NCBI RefSeq assembly: GCF_001949145.1
Contig: NW_019091450.1
Coordinates: 410,140 to 474,139 of the forward strand
Reading direction: 5' to 3'
Origin: Acanthaster planci
Taxonomy: Eukaryota; Echinodermata; Asteroidea; Valvatida; Acanthasteridae
Length of the DNA: 64,000 nt
The notes beneath the pieces are model-generated. The model saw only the letters and a list, made by a program, of their open reading frames with translations. It did not search any database and was not told the DNA's origin. The position numbers and the translations under genes are program-made. Positions 34,431 to 47,571 of this stretch are shown here, one piece after another; the stretch's first letter is position 1; each line of letters starts with the position of its first letter.

Positions 34431-36449
34431 CCTTGTGTTAGATTTGAAAAGTCTGAAGTTTTAAAACTATGGCCACCAAGTGTTGATGGAGAATATGGTG
34501 CCATTTTTGAAATAGATCAAGGGCATTAAAAACAGATTTCACACAGAAATAATTTAACCAGAAGGAACTGTGAACTCCATTATCTAATCTGAACCTCAAT
34601 TTAATACACGAATGTTGTGGATTCCATCAATTCACCTGCTTCCTGAAAGGGCATATAAAGTAGGAGGTAGCTACACATACTGTTGAGGTTAGTATTCAGT
34701 ATGATAAACAGGTACACGTAATAAGTATATAGAAAATTAAGCCACTAATCACATGAAAATAAGAAGTGACAAACAGGATCTATCAGGATAGCTTAATTTT
34801 GTCTTTTTAGCTTGTGTATCGGATGCAGCAAAGGGACACAAAATATCCAATACTTTGCCATCTGTCACTAGACCCAATGGGGACCACTTTCTCAAGTACA
34901 GTACATAACCCCGCTACACACAGCGTCATTACATTTCCATCTTGGAAACTGTCAAAAGTACAGAACTCCATTAATTCTGACCTGGGGCAGAGGTTATTGG
35001 GACTGTGCAGCACTATCCAGCTATGATGACAACCCCAACGGACCCCAAACTGGCACCAGTTCCATGCCAGGGTTTTTTGTTTATTTCTTTGCAGGACTGA
35101 AGTGAATCAAAATGCTGAAAGAAAGGCATTTCCTCACTAGAGCCCATGAGGGGCAACGTATGATTTTTCATAAAAGTCTGTTTCTGACAAAGATTTTAAG
35201 TCAACCCCCAATTCCCCATTAATAAAAAATCCATGTTCTTGCACATCATGTGAGTTAATTATTACAAAACTATTACCCAGTCTCTTTTCATATCACTGTT
35301 ATCTTCCAGTTCCATATATACCAGTAACTCATGAGTTTTATAACCTTTTTTGACCCAAAGGAAAAAAAGCGGGGAAATAAAGTCAATGGCTTTACACACG
35401 TACATGTAAGTCAACACATTCATGTGTTACTCTCTCAATTCCAAAGATTGGAAATCCACTCTGTTCAATTGAAAATTCACTCCCTCCAAATAGGGATGAA
35501 TTAAAGTGAATTTTTTTTCACTCAAATACATGGAGATTGAGCTATCACTCCAATTTCCACTGAAAAGGGTTCTTTTTCAACCTATTTGAACAAATTAAAT
35601 GAATAGTAATTTTCACTCTAAAGCGTCTAGTCCTTAGTTTCACTCTTTTGGATGTAGAGAATAGTTTGGGTCAACTGAAACATACACATGCAGCAGAGAT
35701 AAATACCACGCAGGGCTAAATATCCATACAATATTCCACATGCAACTCATGGTTACAATCACGTACATGTATATTTTTAATCATGTAGCTCTTACACTTT
35801 ATAGCCAATCAAATATGAATTCCAATATATGAGCACATTTGATGGACATGAAATTCTGCAAATCAAATTCACTGCACTCATAACATGTGGGCATAGGAAA
35901 CAATGAAGAATGCCTACGTGTAATACAAAAGAAGCTTTCTTCACAAATGGTAAAATTGGTTTCCTTGTAATGGCCACTCCACCTGGAAGTTGGAAACCGC
36001 AATTTCCCTCAAACAGTCCCTGTTACAATCAAATCTCCACCCACAGAATTTCCCCAGACGACAACACATCTGGCAAACTATACTGCGTGTACTCCAATTC
36101 TTGGAGTTGAACAAGTACAGGCCCATATCAAGAGTTTACATGTATCTCAACAAATGAGCGCTTGTACATGTACATGTAGATTGCTGACTTATACTAAACA
36201 AAATGGAGCATATTTTGCTCCTCCTGTTAATTCCACTTTTCACTAGAGAAGACCTCAGTTTGAGCTAATGTATGTATGTGTACATGTGCACAGTTTGGGC
36301 CCTCATGTATGACTTACAAGTGGCAGATCACCATTGTCAAAAACAGTGGGCACTCTGGCATTTACTAGCGAGGAAGCCCCATTAAAGCAGAGGTGAACCT
36401 GGACGTACAATTTGTGTATTCTTTACTGCCTACACATGTATTTCTCTCT

Positions 36450-36985
36450 CTGCAATGAATATTTCTTTGACACAATTTTTCTGCAACTTTGTACTCTTCT
36501 ACAACGTGTGAAAACTCTTTTACATGCCTAGGCCTATTTGATAAATACTTTGAACAATGCACTTTTTACAACTTTAAACATTATCCATGCTTTCCTAGAC
36601 AACCGAGGGTGCTGTTGGTGAGATGTCACCTAGGGAAGACAAAGTTCAGTGCATAGGTTTTCTGTTCATAATTTGAACCCAGAATTTACTTACTGAAGCT
36701 TTTCATAGAAAGGGATTGATGTTGATTATTGCTATGCACATAACCAACAGGAATCAGCAAAGAAGAGAAAATTTAGTCCAGTAACATCTGCAGAGATGCA
36801 ACACTTTTTTGTGCATGAATTAATGTATGCGTTACACATCAATCTTTCTTGCTGGAATGACATCACAGTTTTGCTCATGAATATGGAAATATCCCTGGCG
36901 CAAAAACACTAAAGGCGGCAAAATACTGTTTGAAAAAGTAAACCAAAAGTTGAAAATGCAGTACACTCAGACACAAATTTAATTT
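36450..36985 (+). repeat. Dispersed repeat family D, copy 2
   Basis: The second full-length copy, in the same orientation as the one at 22406. A weaker fragment with ATGATGTCATCACAGGAAGA lies at 56621-56725 in intron 1. Confidence 0.8.
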
Positions 36986-38897
36986 TAACTCGCAAATGCC
37001 TTATTACAGCCCAGGAGGCCATGCCTCAGACAAAATCTCCAGCAGGCCAATCAATGCCAATTGTCAAATTATAGGCCTAATTGGCTACGCTCCTGTCCAT
37101 GTTGCCCCAAGGCTGAAGGTTGACCAGTAAGGTCAATGCATCACAGAACTTCCTGACCTTCAGACTGAAGGGGGACAGTTTTTTTTGCCAGTGGTCAAAC
37201 TTGGACCTTGGATAATGGGTATCAAGCTGTGTTCTCCTGTTGTAGTAAATCTACAGAATATTTACAAAAATCAAGAATCAGAATGTATGGAGTATTTATG
37301 TCCCTCTTTAATTGTAGTTTTACATTGCATTCACTTTAAACTTAATAACAAGCTGTGGGGGGAAACTTTCTGCACTGCTGCAATAGTTTTATCACGCCCA
37401 ATTAATCTAATGGAAACTGTAATTTCCACGAGTGCCCTGTAAAATGTAGAGGTAGGTTGTGTATTAACAGGACCACCAGAGCAGCTTGGTAGCTTAATGC
37501 ATACATGTACGTATCGTTAGCACGCAAAGACACAATTTGAAAATCAACACCTGTGCCAAATTTGGCAAACCTTGCATGCAGAATTACCATTTTACTACTG
37601 TATAAACGTTCTGCCACTGGAAATGCATGGATTTTGTCACACATGAAAACATTAAAAGAGAGTTAAGGTAATGTAAGTTTCCAGGAGTGCACAGAAGAGA
37701 ACGCCCCCCCCCCATGGAAACACAGCTTCAGAGGTGATGCTGCATGCAAACAAACACCAGTATTCATCCGGGATCATGCCCCCCCCTGGGAAAATCCTGG
37801 ATCCCCCCTGGCCTCTCACACTGTATTAAATTCCCAGACATTAAAGGTTCCAGACATAGATAAATGCAACAGCAAACTAGGCTGCAATTCTGTTTAAAAA
37901 GGAAACTCACAAAGTTCCTTTCAAATTCATTATCAGTCCAAGTCCCATCACAAGTTCTTTTGTGCAAACAGTTGACAAGGTTCCAGCATTCACCAGCATG
38001 GATTGGGTTATCCCAGCCACAGAATCCAGGATACCTGAATACACAGCATGCTTGACTGTTAACAGATTTATCCAAAATCCTCTGTTCTACTTGTCGATCA
38101 TGGGGCTTTGTGGGGGGATCATGGGGGAGGGGGGCACCATATTGATCATAGGTGTCACTGAGGGGGAAAAGTAGGCGCTTGTTGTTTAAGACTTATTACC
38201 TTTTATTACTATTTCAGTGAGGCACAGGTATTTCTGAAATTGTCCAGTGCAGCACATTCAGAAGTCAGACACTCAATCTCATTTCCTCCCGATCTGGAAG
38301 AATGTTTCTGGCACATGTGATTCAAAAACCTGGTTTAGGTCATCAATCATCCAACCTTTTCCCAATCTGCAAAGCATATCAAAGTCTGACAAAACATCCA
38401 CTTATAACTTGATAGCAATACAGACACAAAAAACTCTTGGGGACTGCAAGCGGGTAGAGTAGTCCCAGAGCGTTCCGTCTTGTATGTTCTGCAATAACAC
38501 AAAGGTTCAGAGGAGGTCATGCGGATGCACCTTGTGTCAACTGCCACAAAACACCATCTAACAAGAGAGTATATACATGTACACGTATGCCCCTTAATAG
38601 TCTTCAATCAATTAGTAAGTCTGATATGATTACCCTTTTCCATTCACAACACGGATGACGTTCAGACAGAGGCAAATTTACTAATACATATATTAAGAGC
38701 AGGTGGAACCCCCAAAGAAATGAGCCACAGATGACTGCCACTTTAAAGATGAATTCACTGGAAGAAGGTGATGCTGTAGACTGAAGATGCATTCAACTGA
38801 TTTGTCACATTATTTCCCTCCCAAAAAGGAATACTGGGCACAGTAGTGAGTGTTAAATATTCAAATCATCAATCAATCAAGCATTATAACTCAACAA

Positions 38898-39157
38898 TAT
38901 GTGATGTAATCTGCGAAAACCCTTCACATGGTGAGCTTTGTCATTTGGATGCATATAAACTTCCAATTAACATGGAAACGCTGTTGTGTTCAGAAATATT
39001 ACATTTATGATTCTAAGTTGTCTACAACATGAATCTAGAATGTCTAGTGTCCTAAATTTAACAGTTTTAAAAGTAGGACAGTGTCCCAATCAATTTGAAG
39101 TTGATATGTACCAAAATGACAAAGCTCACCAGGTGAAGGGTTTTGCAGATCATATTT
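38898..39157. mobile_element. MITE-like element, family C, copy 2
   Basis: A 260-bp palindromic copy: left end GTGATGTAATCTGCGAAAAC then CCTTCACATGGTGAGCTTTG, right end its complement (AAAGCTCACCAGGTGAAGGG). The centre GTTGTCTACAAC is itself palindromic. Confidence 0.8.
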
Positions 39158-42100
39158 ACTAATTAGCCAATCCATTAATCAGTCACCACTCAGGCAACCA
39201 CTCATCAATTTAAACAACCAGATATGCTAACAATTTTGCCAAAGTCCAGCTGCATGTATAAGGTTCAACCTATCAACTTATCAACTGGATTTGGGTGGAC
39301 CAGTCCCAACTCCCCATTCCTGTCAGATTTTCCTTAAACCAAGGGATGATTGATGTCAACTTTGTAACAATGAACCCTGGGTTTCAGAGGTATTTTGGGG
39401 CAAAAGGTTGGCTTCCGGCCTGGCTAGACAGGGCCGGCAAAGCCGACTTGTTAACAGGAAAACCATCCAAGGCCTCAATGTCAAGTTGATGGTATCCACG
39501 GTGTGTTGCCATGGATACTAGGACACTTCTGTCAAAACATCCGCAGACAATGGATGGGGCAAAACGTCGAGAACTTATCTTTAACATCATCAAACTATAA
39601 ATTTATGAGGCTTCCGGCCTGCAAAAGTACGTACATGCATGTAAAGACACATCCTGTGTAAAGTAAATGTTTGAGGTAGTGACGGATATCAGTAATTACC
39701 TAGATGCCTGAAGCTCTGGCTAAAAAGGCCACAGCCTCATTTCATTTGCTACCAAAAAACATCAAATTTCCAACCAACTGCACACATTCCATGCATTTTT
39801 AGTTTCCACAAAGTGAAACATGTCTGAATTTCCCAAGTTAAAGGTTTCCAGGTGCAATTTCTGAAGTAAAATGGATTGAGTCCATTTCAGTAAAACCATT
39901 TAAAACATTTTTCTCTGAAAGGCATTACCACTGGGTGTTTGCATGTCAGTTCGTGAAAACCAAAATTATTCCGCAATGCTTCAATATTCACAGGGTTTTT
40001 TTTTGGGGGGGGGAGTAATATTGAGGGGCAAATAAATAATCAGTAACAAAATAATAAATCATTAATTGTGAGAGAGGGCTGAAAATTGTGAAGGTTTTTT
40101 TTGCTTTCCAAACAAACTGGCTTTTGCTTTAAGGTCTTCTTTCATTTGTTCCAATTTTGTCTGTTTTGTCATACTGTTTTTCACTCTTCCCACTTACTCC
40201 CCTCCCCCTGACACCAACAATTCAATGTTCTTATATTTCTTCTCCACATATGTGCACCACCAAAACAGTCCAAATATGTAGATTTCAAAACTCTCTAGAG
40301 ATGCATGCCCACAGACACCCATGACAAGGCATCCCTTTGGCACACTCCAATCTATTGAACTAGGCCTGTGCCACTACCTGATTACCCACCCATCCATATC
40401 AAAACCTAGTTCCATTTTTTCGGGGCGAGTACCCGTAAAAAATTTTATACATAAAATGTACGTGAACTTTTAACATTGAAGAGCAGAATTGCTGAAAAAT
40501 CATCGTGCCGCGGAAAAGTCCAGTCCTGCGGTCATAAGTTCACATTTCCGCCAGCTTGGTGCGGAATGCCATTTATTAAGTATTCTTCATATTTTGAGCA
40601 TACCTGGGTACCCAATATTGACATCAAATGGGTTCCTGGTTCCAAAAATACCCATAAACGCACACCCCCACTAGTATTAACACACCCCACCCAACAGTGG
40701 AACTGGCTGGGCCATTGTCCCCACCCCCCTCCTTTGAAAAGGTACAGTAGTTATTTCACATCCCCTCCCACTTTACAGGCCTACCAGCCATTGGAGGTAC
40801 ACTGCAACTTCATAGTTGTATTCTTTTCTGTCTGATGGCCAAGGCTTGCCCCCCCCTTTAAACCTTTCCACTGTCCCTTTCCAGAAAGCCAGAATCAGCC
40901 ATGATGCCCATAAGCTTCACACTCGACCCCTATAAAAGATGCACATTTCGCGATGTTACATTTCGACAGTAAAAACTGGCGTCAACTGCGAGTTGAATCA
41001 CGATTCCGAGGTGGAATTGGAATCGATTCCAAAAATGCTGGATTGGTCCAACACTAGTCTCTTCTAGATAATTCATTCCATTTTTTCACCTGTATCGGGC
41101 ACAGATATTCTGTAACAAAATTGGAGGAAGTATGCGTCAGATTGTGGTCTGAAGCCAGGAAGACAAACAGTGTCTTTGGAAATGGTGTTTTCCCATTACA
41201 ATCTGCAGAACTTTGCACCCGGAAATTAGTTTTGGGACTGGGCAAAGTCAAGCACGACCCCAAACCTGAGACATCAGTCGTGACAGGTCAAAACAGCCAA
41301 GAACCTGGTATGGTGCATTAACTTTACGATTCAATTTCTCAAGTTTCCAGCGGGCAAATTTTAAACAGCAGTCAAGGTTTCAGAGAGATACACACTTTTC
41401 CAGCTACTTACACGTACGTGCGCACATGCTGCTTGCTCCAGTTCTAATCATAATTCGTTTCTCACCAAGCTTAAAGCCAAATTATGTACTCTGTAAATGT
41501 TAGAGAGTGAAAACCACACTTTTGAGCAGCCACATGAAGGACAAATCTCTTCAGAGTGCTCTGCTACTCCTTTTAAATGAGGTTCAAGCCTTTTTTGAGT
41601 GATTTTTCACTCTAGAGCAGAGCGAAGACTACTATGAAAGAGTAAAGTAACTGCCACTCTTTTCAAAGAGTCATATTCAGGACCACTCAAAATGTGACAG
41701 AGGTGTTTTTAACCTTTTTACATTTAGAGCTGAACTTTAACATAAACATTAATGCCATTTCACAACAAGGACATCTCAGCGGAAGAACACTGAATTTCTC
41801 ACAAAATGGAATTACGTATTACAACACAGGCAGGTCTATCTAGCAAGCTTTCATCTGTAACAGGTCCCGAATCCTCCGATTTCAATGCAATTTTACATAC
41901 GCCTTAAGGGGGTAGGGTTAATGGCTCACAAATTGTGGAAATCTGTACATAGAACAAACATTATCATATGACGATTATATTTGACATGGGGCAACAGGTG
42001 TGGGATAGTCTCATTTCAATGACAAACCATTTCCTTTTTATTACAATTAAATAAAGGACGAAAATTTAACTAAATGCTTATTGGCAAATAAGGCTTAATA

Positions 42101-42664
42101 AAAAACGCATAAAGCCATTTGCAACGAGCTCCTCAAGACAAGTGCGCCATACAAGACATCATTATTTTGTGGTGATGTTTGAACACTGTATTGTTCTACA
42201 CAGATGTTGAAGGTGAGATATTTAGTTTAAGTTGTTTTAACTTGTTGAAGAAAAAATTTGAAAGGAATATACATTTTCAAGAGGACAAGAAGCATTTTTT
42301 GTCTCTTAAATCTTGCTATATCAAGACTGGAGTTACTTGTAGACGTGAGAAGCTATTATAGTTAACGTATAATTGTGGGTGTTATTGGAACTGATTTTGC
42401 ATTTGTTTAATCACCAACAATCTGCCGGTCGGTAAGACCAAATATTCAGATATTTAATCAAAATGAAGGTCGAATATTCAAAGAGTGAATTATTCGAACT
42501 GACTCAGCCCTAATATCAAATAATGGGGTACACGCAATGAGATAATCTGATGCCGGTCATTTGATAAAGTAATTTGACCAAATCTTTGATATTAGCCAAA
42601 TCAAGATGATTTCCATTTGGCAAAATTCATCTACAGTGCATTTTCCATTCTCACAATGGGGCAA

Positions 42665-42968
42665 ATCTGCGTTCCACTGAGATTCATTCAACTTGTAGGG
42701 CAAATTTCACCCCACTAGAGTTTTATTTTCCTTCATTTTCACATGGGGACATACATGTATTCAACTCTGGAATCATCATTCATATACATGTAACAATATG
42801 ATTCAACGTTAATACGGAATTTATGTTCCACTTAGATTCATTCCTCTTGTAGGGCAAATTTGACCCCACTAGAGTTTTTCCCTTCATTTTCACATGGGGA
42901 CATACATGTATTCAACTCTGGCATCATCATTTCATATAAAAATATGATTGAAAGTTAATTAGGAAAAT
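42665..42968 (+). repeat. Tandem duplication, about 151-bp unit
   Basis: Two copies sharing TTGTAGGGCAAATTT, CCCCACTAGAGTTTT and CACATGGGGACATACATGTA, offset by about 151 bp. Confidence 0.9.
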
Positions 42969-43570
42969 TAATTACCAATACCGTTTTCCTCATTTTTGAG
43001 TTTTGAGTGGAGCGTTACATATTAGGTGAACAAACAATCCTTAATTTGATTACGTCAGGTCAAGCATTGGACAATGCCATTCTCTAGCACTCAATGGCAG
43101 TATAAGATAAATTTTCTGGCAATGTAATTAATCCCTTCTCATAGTTGAGGTTTAGGACCTCACTGTTTTGAGCATTATATTTTCCGTTCCATAGCCAAAT
43201 TTGTACCATAATAAATACGGCTGATATAGATGTGGCAAAAATTCATGGTATTCTTGCCTTGTCTTGTCAAAATGCCAACCTGCACTCTACGTCCTTGATA
43301 ATTTCCTTCCTTCTCTTTAGGACAGACCAGCAGTGACCGATAACCCAAACACTATTATCAGCACACCAGACAATGACAGGAAAGGGCAATGACCCTTCAT
43401 CAGTTTGCGTTACTCAACTGACATTGCAAAACAATGAAGCAAGCAATAAATGGTTACGTATGTGTATATGAGTGTCCTACCTGTGCTGTACATGTACAGG
43501 TATAATATGTACATATAGATGTACGTGTACAACACTATGGAGAGCTGGTGGAAGTGAAATTGGGGTAGGC

Positions 43571-43749
43571 CAATACGGGCGATTCACAATAGCGTGCCAC
43601 CAAGAGTTTGCAACATGTTGGCCAATCATAACGCGCAAAATTTGTCGACCCTTTCCAAACGCGCATTGGGTCGACAAATTTCGCGCACTGTGATTGGCCA
43701 ACGCGTTGCGAACTCTTGGTGGCGCACTATTGTGAAACGGCCATATTGG
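43571..43749. mobile_element. MITE-like palindrome, family A, best copy
   Basis: About 179 bp and almost fully palindromic. It starts CAATACGGGCGATTCACAAT and ends CTATTGTGAAACGGCCATAT. The inner halves AAATTTGTCGACC and GGGTCGACAAATTT, and GTTGGCCAATCA and TGATTGGCCAAC, pair with each other. It has no coding capacity. Confidence 0.85.
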
Positions 43750-45116
43750 CCTTCCACAGTTGTACTTTATGTCCTTCTCAAGTCCTGAAAATGGAAAACT
43801 TAACTTTGGTACTAACTGTGAAAAACAAAACAAATAGCATGCATTGGTTAACAAAATAGCAAGGATCAATTAAAACAATTTCCGTGAAATAAACAAATGA
43901 ATGCAATGTGCTTCATGACTGATCAAAGTTCATTCTGACACTTAAAAAGATTATTCTGAGTTTACTGGAGGCTTTCATTAGCCTGTTATGTTCTAACAAA
44001 ATGAGAATGTTGTGTCTGCGGTCAGTCAATTCACATTCATATGTTGCAGGGTCAGTTATGTTTATTCATTGCATCCATTGTGCACACGTCACTCTGGGGA
44101 TTTGGAACGTGGTGCTACCTTCTGATGTGCTACTGTACTTTATGAATCTGATGTGTTAAACAGAAAGCATGCAAAGAACCAACATCAAAACAAAGCACAT
44201 GTGTATCATGTACCTGTGTATGAAAAAACAGATACAAGATCTATAGCATTAGCACATGAGGTTTTCGAACAGCAATAGACAAAATGGGCATGAATAACCA
44301 TAGATTATTCTTAACATCCAGAACTTACGTTTGTTATTTGGGTGTAGGTTACACTACAAAATTGGACAACCAAACATTTTGCAAGGCACAACAAATGTTT
44401 CAAAATCAAAATTTCCCAAGCATTTTAAAGGGGGGGGGGGAATGGCAGGACGCCATTGGCCCATTTGCCCAACCCCTCGTTTAGTATTTTATCTGGGGCC
44501 GGGAGGATAAGGGTGCGAATGATTTAATCAGATGAATCACTACCAAATTTTAAGCTCCCGGGGGGAAAAAAGAGAGCAAAACCTTTCAATGAGAGTTATA
44601 AAGGGTGTTTCTACATGAAAATGAAGGCTGGTATCATTCAGCCAGGCAGGCAATGATATGTGATGTACAGGTGGTTAAAATAATTACAGTGAAATTCCAT
44701 AAGCATGCATACTTCTAGCTCTGTGTCAGAGCTGGACACTAATCTGTACATGTTCGCCTGAGTTTTAAAGTGCCACGCAACCTTTGCCAAAGCAACCTTT
44801 TTTGTCCTGTCTCATTCCTGCCAATCCTTACAACAGCTTGATAAACAATAAAAATGATTGATTCGTGGCAGGTTCGGGTCATCCGGGTCACAAGAATGTC
44901 TAGGAATTGAAAGCTTCCGCCACATTTTACTACCGCAACGTGAGGACACCTACGCGATCCGCAAGTTACAGGACTTGGCCAGACCGGTTCTTAGCAGCTG
45001 TTACCAGCAATGGTGGGAAGAGGGAGGTGGAACTGAAAGTGACAACCAAGTTTTAGCTTCTTTTGCAAGAAATAAAGCTATAAACTTGATAGATGTTTAG
45101 ATGAATGTATAGGAGT

Positions 45117-45390
45117 ATCTGTTAAACTATGGACTACAGATTATAGTCTATCTGTTAAACTGTTAGATAAATGGACTGGACTCCCTGTTTAACTGTGGAC
45201 TATAGACAACAGACTATCTGTTAAACTATCGACTACAGATTATAAGCTATCTGTGGAACTGTTAGACTATAAATGAATGGACTGGACTCCCTGTTTAACT
45301 GTGGACTATAGACAACAGACTATCTGTTAAACTATGGACTACAGGTTATAGTCTATCTGTTAAACTGTTATAGGTAAATGTACTGGACTA
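45117..45390 (+). repeat. Minisatellite, 99-106-bp unit, about 2.7 copies
   Basis: Units start ATCTGTTAAACTATGGACTA at 45117, 45216 and 45322. Each unit contains inner related words (CTGTTAAACTGTTA, CTGTTTAACTGTGGACTATA), pointing to a higher-order repeat built from a shorter one. Confidence 0.9.
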
Positions 45391-47439
45391 CATGTATCTG
45401 TAATGTTGCATAGGCCTACTGCCTACGCTTTCGTAAATTAAAGTTTTGTAGCTTGGCCCAACAAAACTACCATGCCAACAAGTGTTGCTTTTGTGGGGGG
45501 GGGGAGAGACAGAGATTTGAGAGCCGTGTTTAACTCAAATTTTGTTTTGTTTTTGTTTTGTTTCTTTCTCTTTTTCTTTTGTCTGTTTCACCAAAGTGTA
45601 CAGTGCCAGCAAATATTCACACTTCCAAGGTTTTAATTTTTGAAATGCAAAACATCTGGCAGGAACTTATTATCACAAGTTAATAAGCCCTTTTAGAAGA
45701 AAACAAAGTTGCTTTCAGAGACAAAAGAAGAGAATTAGACATAGTCTAGACACTTTATTATGGCATGCCCAAATAAGGGCATTGACCTTTGTGCCTGCCA
45801 ACAACACTCATAATACAACAAGACTGGATTAACGTGGGATATGTCTCTCCGTTTCTACTTTCTGAACAAAGTGCATGGTAAATAATAACATCACTCTTCT
45901 CCCCATTTACATGGATCCTAAATTATCAAGAAGAAAACCTTACTGAATAGTTTCAAGCAAACAAAATAGCAATGGACCTTTCCATAAATATGCAAAAAAG
46001 CAGGTGCATGCACATCACTACCACTGGTTGGCATAGTTGCTTAAATCTATGATGTAACAATGCAGATCTCTATGCCCATGCAAATGTACCTTGTATGAGC
46101 ACATACACACCATTTCTATGTACATGTAGTATAGTTTGACATCAGTGCCAAACTTAAAGACAAGGAAATGCTACTTTCCAACCTCAGGACACAGCAAACT
46201 TCTCTTAGTTTCAAGCAAAGCGAGCTGAAGTATCGGACAAAGGTTGTAATATGGTTTCCTTGATTACCTAATAGTTAAAGAGTTTCTAAGAACATTCTGA
46301 TTTGACATTAAGAGCTTCTGCCAATTACTCTCACACTGCTTCTCAGAATACTTGTCCCCCCAAAAATCAATAACACCCCTTTAATAATCCACAGCAGATC
46401 AGGCTATGGAGGGCAATAAACCACTGCCTGGAATATCTTCACACACTCAGGCATTCATACTAGCCTCTTGTGTGGGTGCTTATCTCAATTAGTCTGATCA
46501 CAGAGACTTCACAACCTACTGTGAACTACTAAAAAGTAATAGTACACAAGGCCTCCTTGGTGCCTTCAGTGTAGGATGGATTTACATGTATCTCCCTTAA
46601 ACCACTCAAACAGCAATCAATATGCTTGCCCTGTCAACACAGTTCAACTTCTGTTCCCTTCCACTGAGCTAACTGTGGGGGGGCGTAAATGTACATTGCA
46701 GTTCTTAAAGGGACCAGTAGAACTAGGAGGGGTACGAGCACCTTCCAAAGAAATCCATCTGACAACTTCCGCAATCCAATCCCACAAGACCACTTCCCCC
46801 CAAAAGGAAACTAATAAATTGTCACTTCAAGCAAACAACTCTTGAGAAAAGCAAAGTTTCCATCAAAAGATAATTTTTGCAATGTACATGAACGTCCAAA
46901 ATCTTCCACCATTTCCTCAAAATCACCCATTTTCTTTTATACTCCCTCACTGCAGACGTTCAGATCTTCACAGAAATTTTAAAATACTTTCTAGTTTTAC
47001 TGACATCAAGGGAATGTGTAATCACTCATGATTCTTGCCTGGAAGGAGGAAGGGGGAGGGGAAGGGCAGATGGGTCTACCAGATGCCATGCTAATGTTCT
47101 TTAAATTGTGCTGAGCTGTGCCGCCTTCATCTATTTGCCTACTTTAATACACTATGCACATTATTCAATGATGTTTGGAGGGTCTGAGCACCTTGTGCTG
47201 TTTAAAGACAGTCAATGAACTTTACATAAACGTGATGAGATTACAAGTAAAAAGATTTCACTGGCAGGCACCCAGTGGGGGCAATGACAGTGTCCCATGC
47301 CAACAATAAAAAAACTTGAACTTGTAGGGGCAGAAATGTCAGAAGTTATTGGACTACTGTAGGACTGGAGTTCACACTGAATTTCATTTGACGGGTACAG
47401 AAACTAGAAAGTACTTTTTCTCTTTGAAACGGTACCTAC

Positions 47440-47571
47440 CTGGGTAGGACGATCTGCTGTAAGCAGGTGCAGTGCGCTGGCATGTTGTTGTCCCATAAGG
47501 TGTCTGTTGACATCGGGTGCAGGTGTTGGGAGCACTGCACACGCCCTCTCCACAGGAGCCCCGGCAAACAG
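47440..47571 (-). CDS. VWCE-like: Exon 3 of VWCE-like gene: first EGF-like module and start of Tyr-rich linker
   Basis: A 132-nt exon with acceptor CTTATTTGCAG and donor G/GTAGGT. It encodes PVCRGSCGEGVCSAPNTC (residues 64-81), then TRC and a sixth cysteine at 94. This is the EGF-like module that follows CCPGW in VWCE, fibrillin and EGFL6. The segment CG-x-G-x-C-x-APN-x-C is closest to the VWCE version as I recall it. Cysteines are 66, 70, 75, 81, 84 and 94. The fourth and fifth are separated by two residues (CTRC) rather than the usual one, so the module is slightly irregular. It lacks a D-x-D-E calcium motif, so it is not expected to bind calcium. The last 12 residues (AYSRSSYP among them) begin a Tyr/Ser-rich linker that continues in exon 4. 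Confidence 0.9.

Larger units (their letters stand above)
33376..47439 (-). other. Intron 3 (14.1 kb)
   Basis: It separates the two halves of the Tyr-rich linker. It holds a pair of inverted tRNA-derived SINE fragments, copies of four dispersed element families, a tandem duplication and a minisatellite (listed separately). Two regions (35430-35650 and 41500-41700) are full of CACTCTTT and AGAGTGAAAA words, like degenerate terminal repeats. An 81-codon plus-strand open stretch at 44858-45100 is the only protein-like sequence I noticed. Confidence 0.75.
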
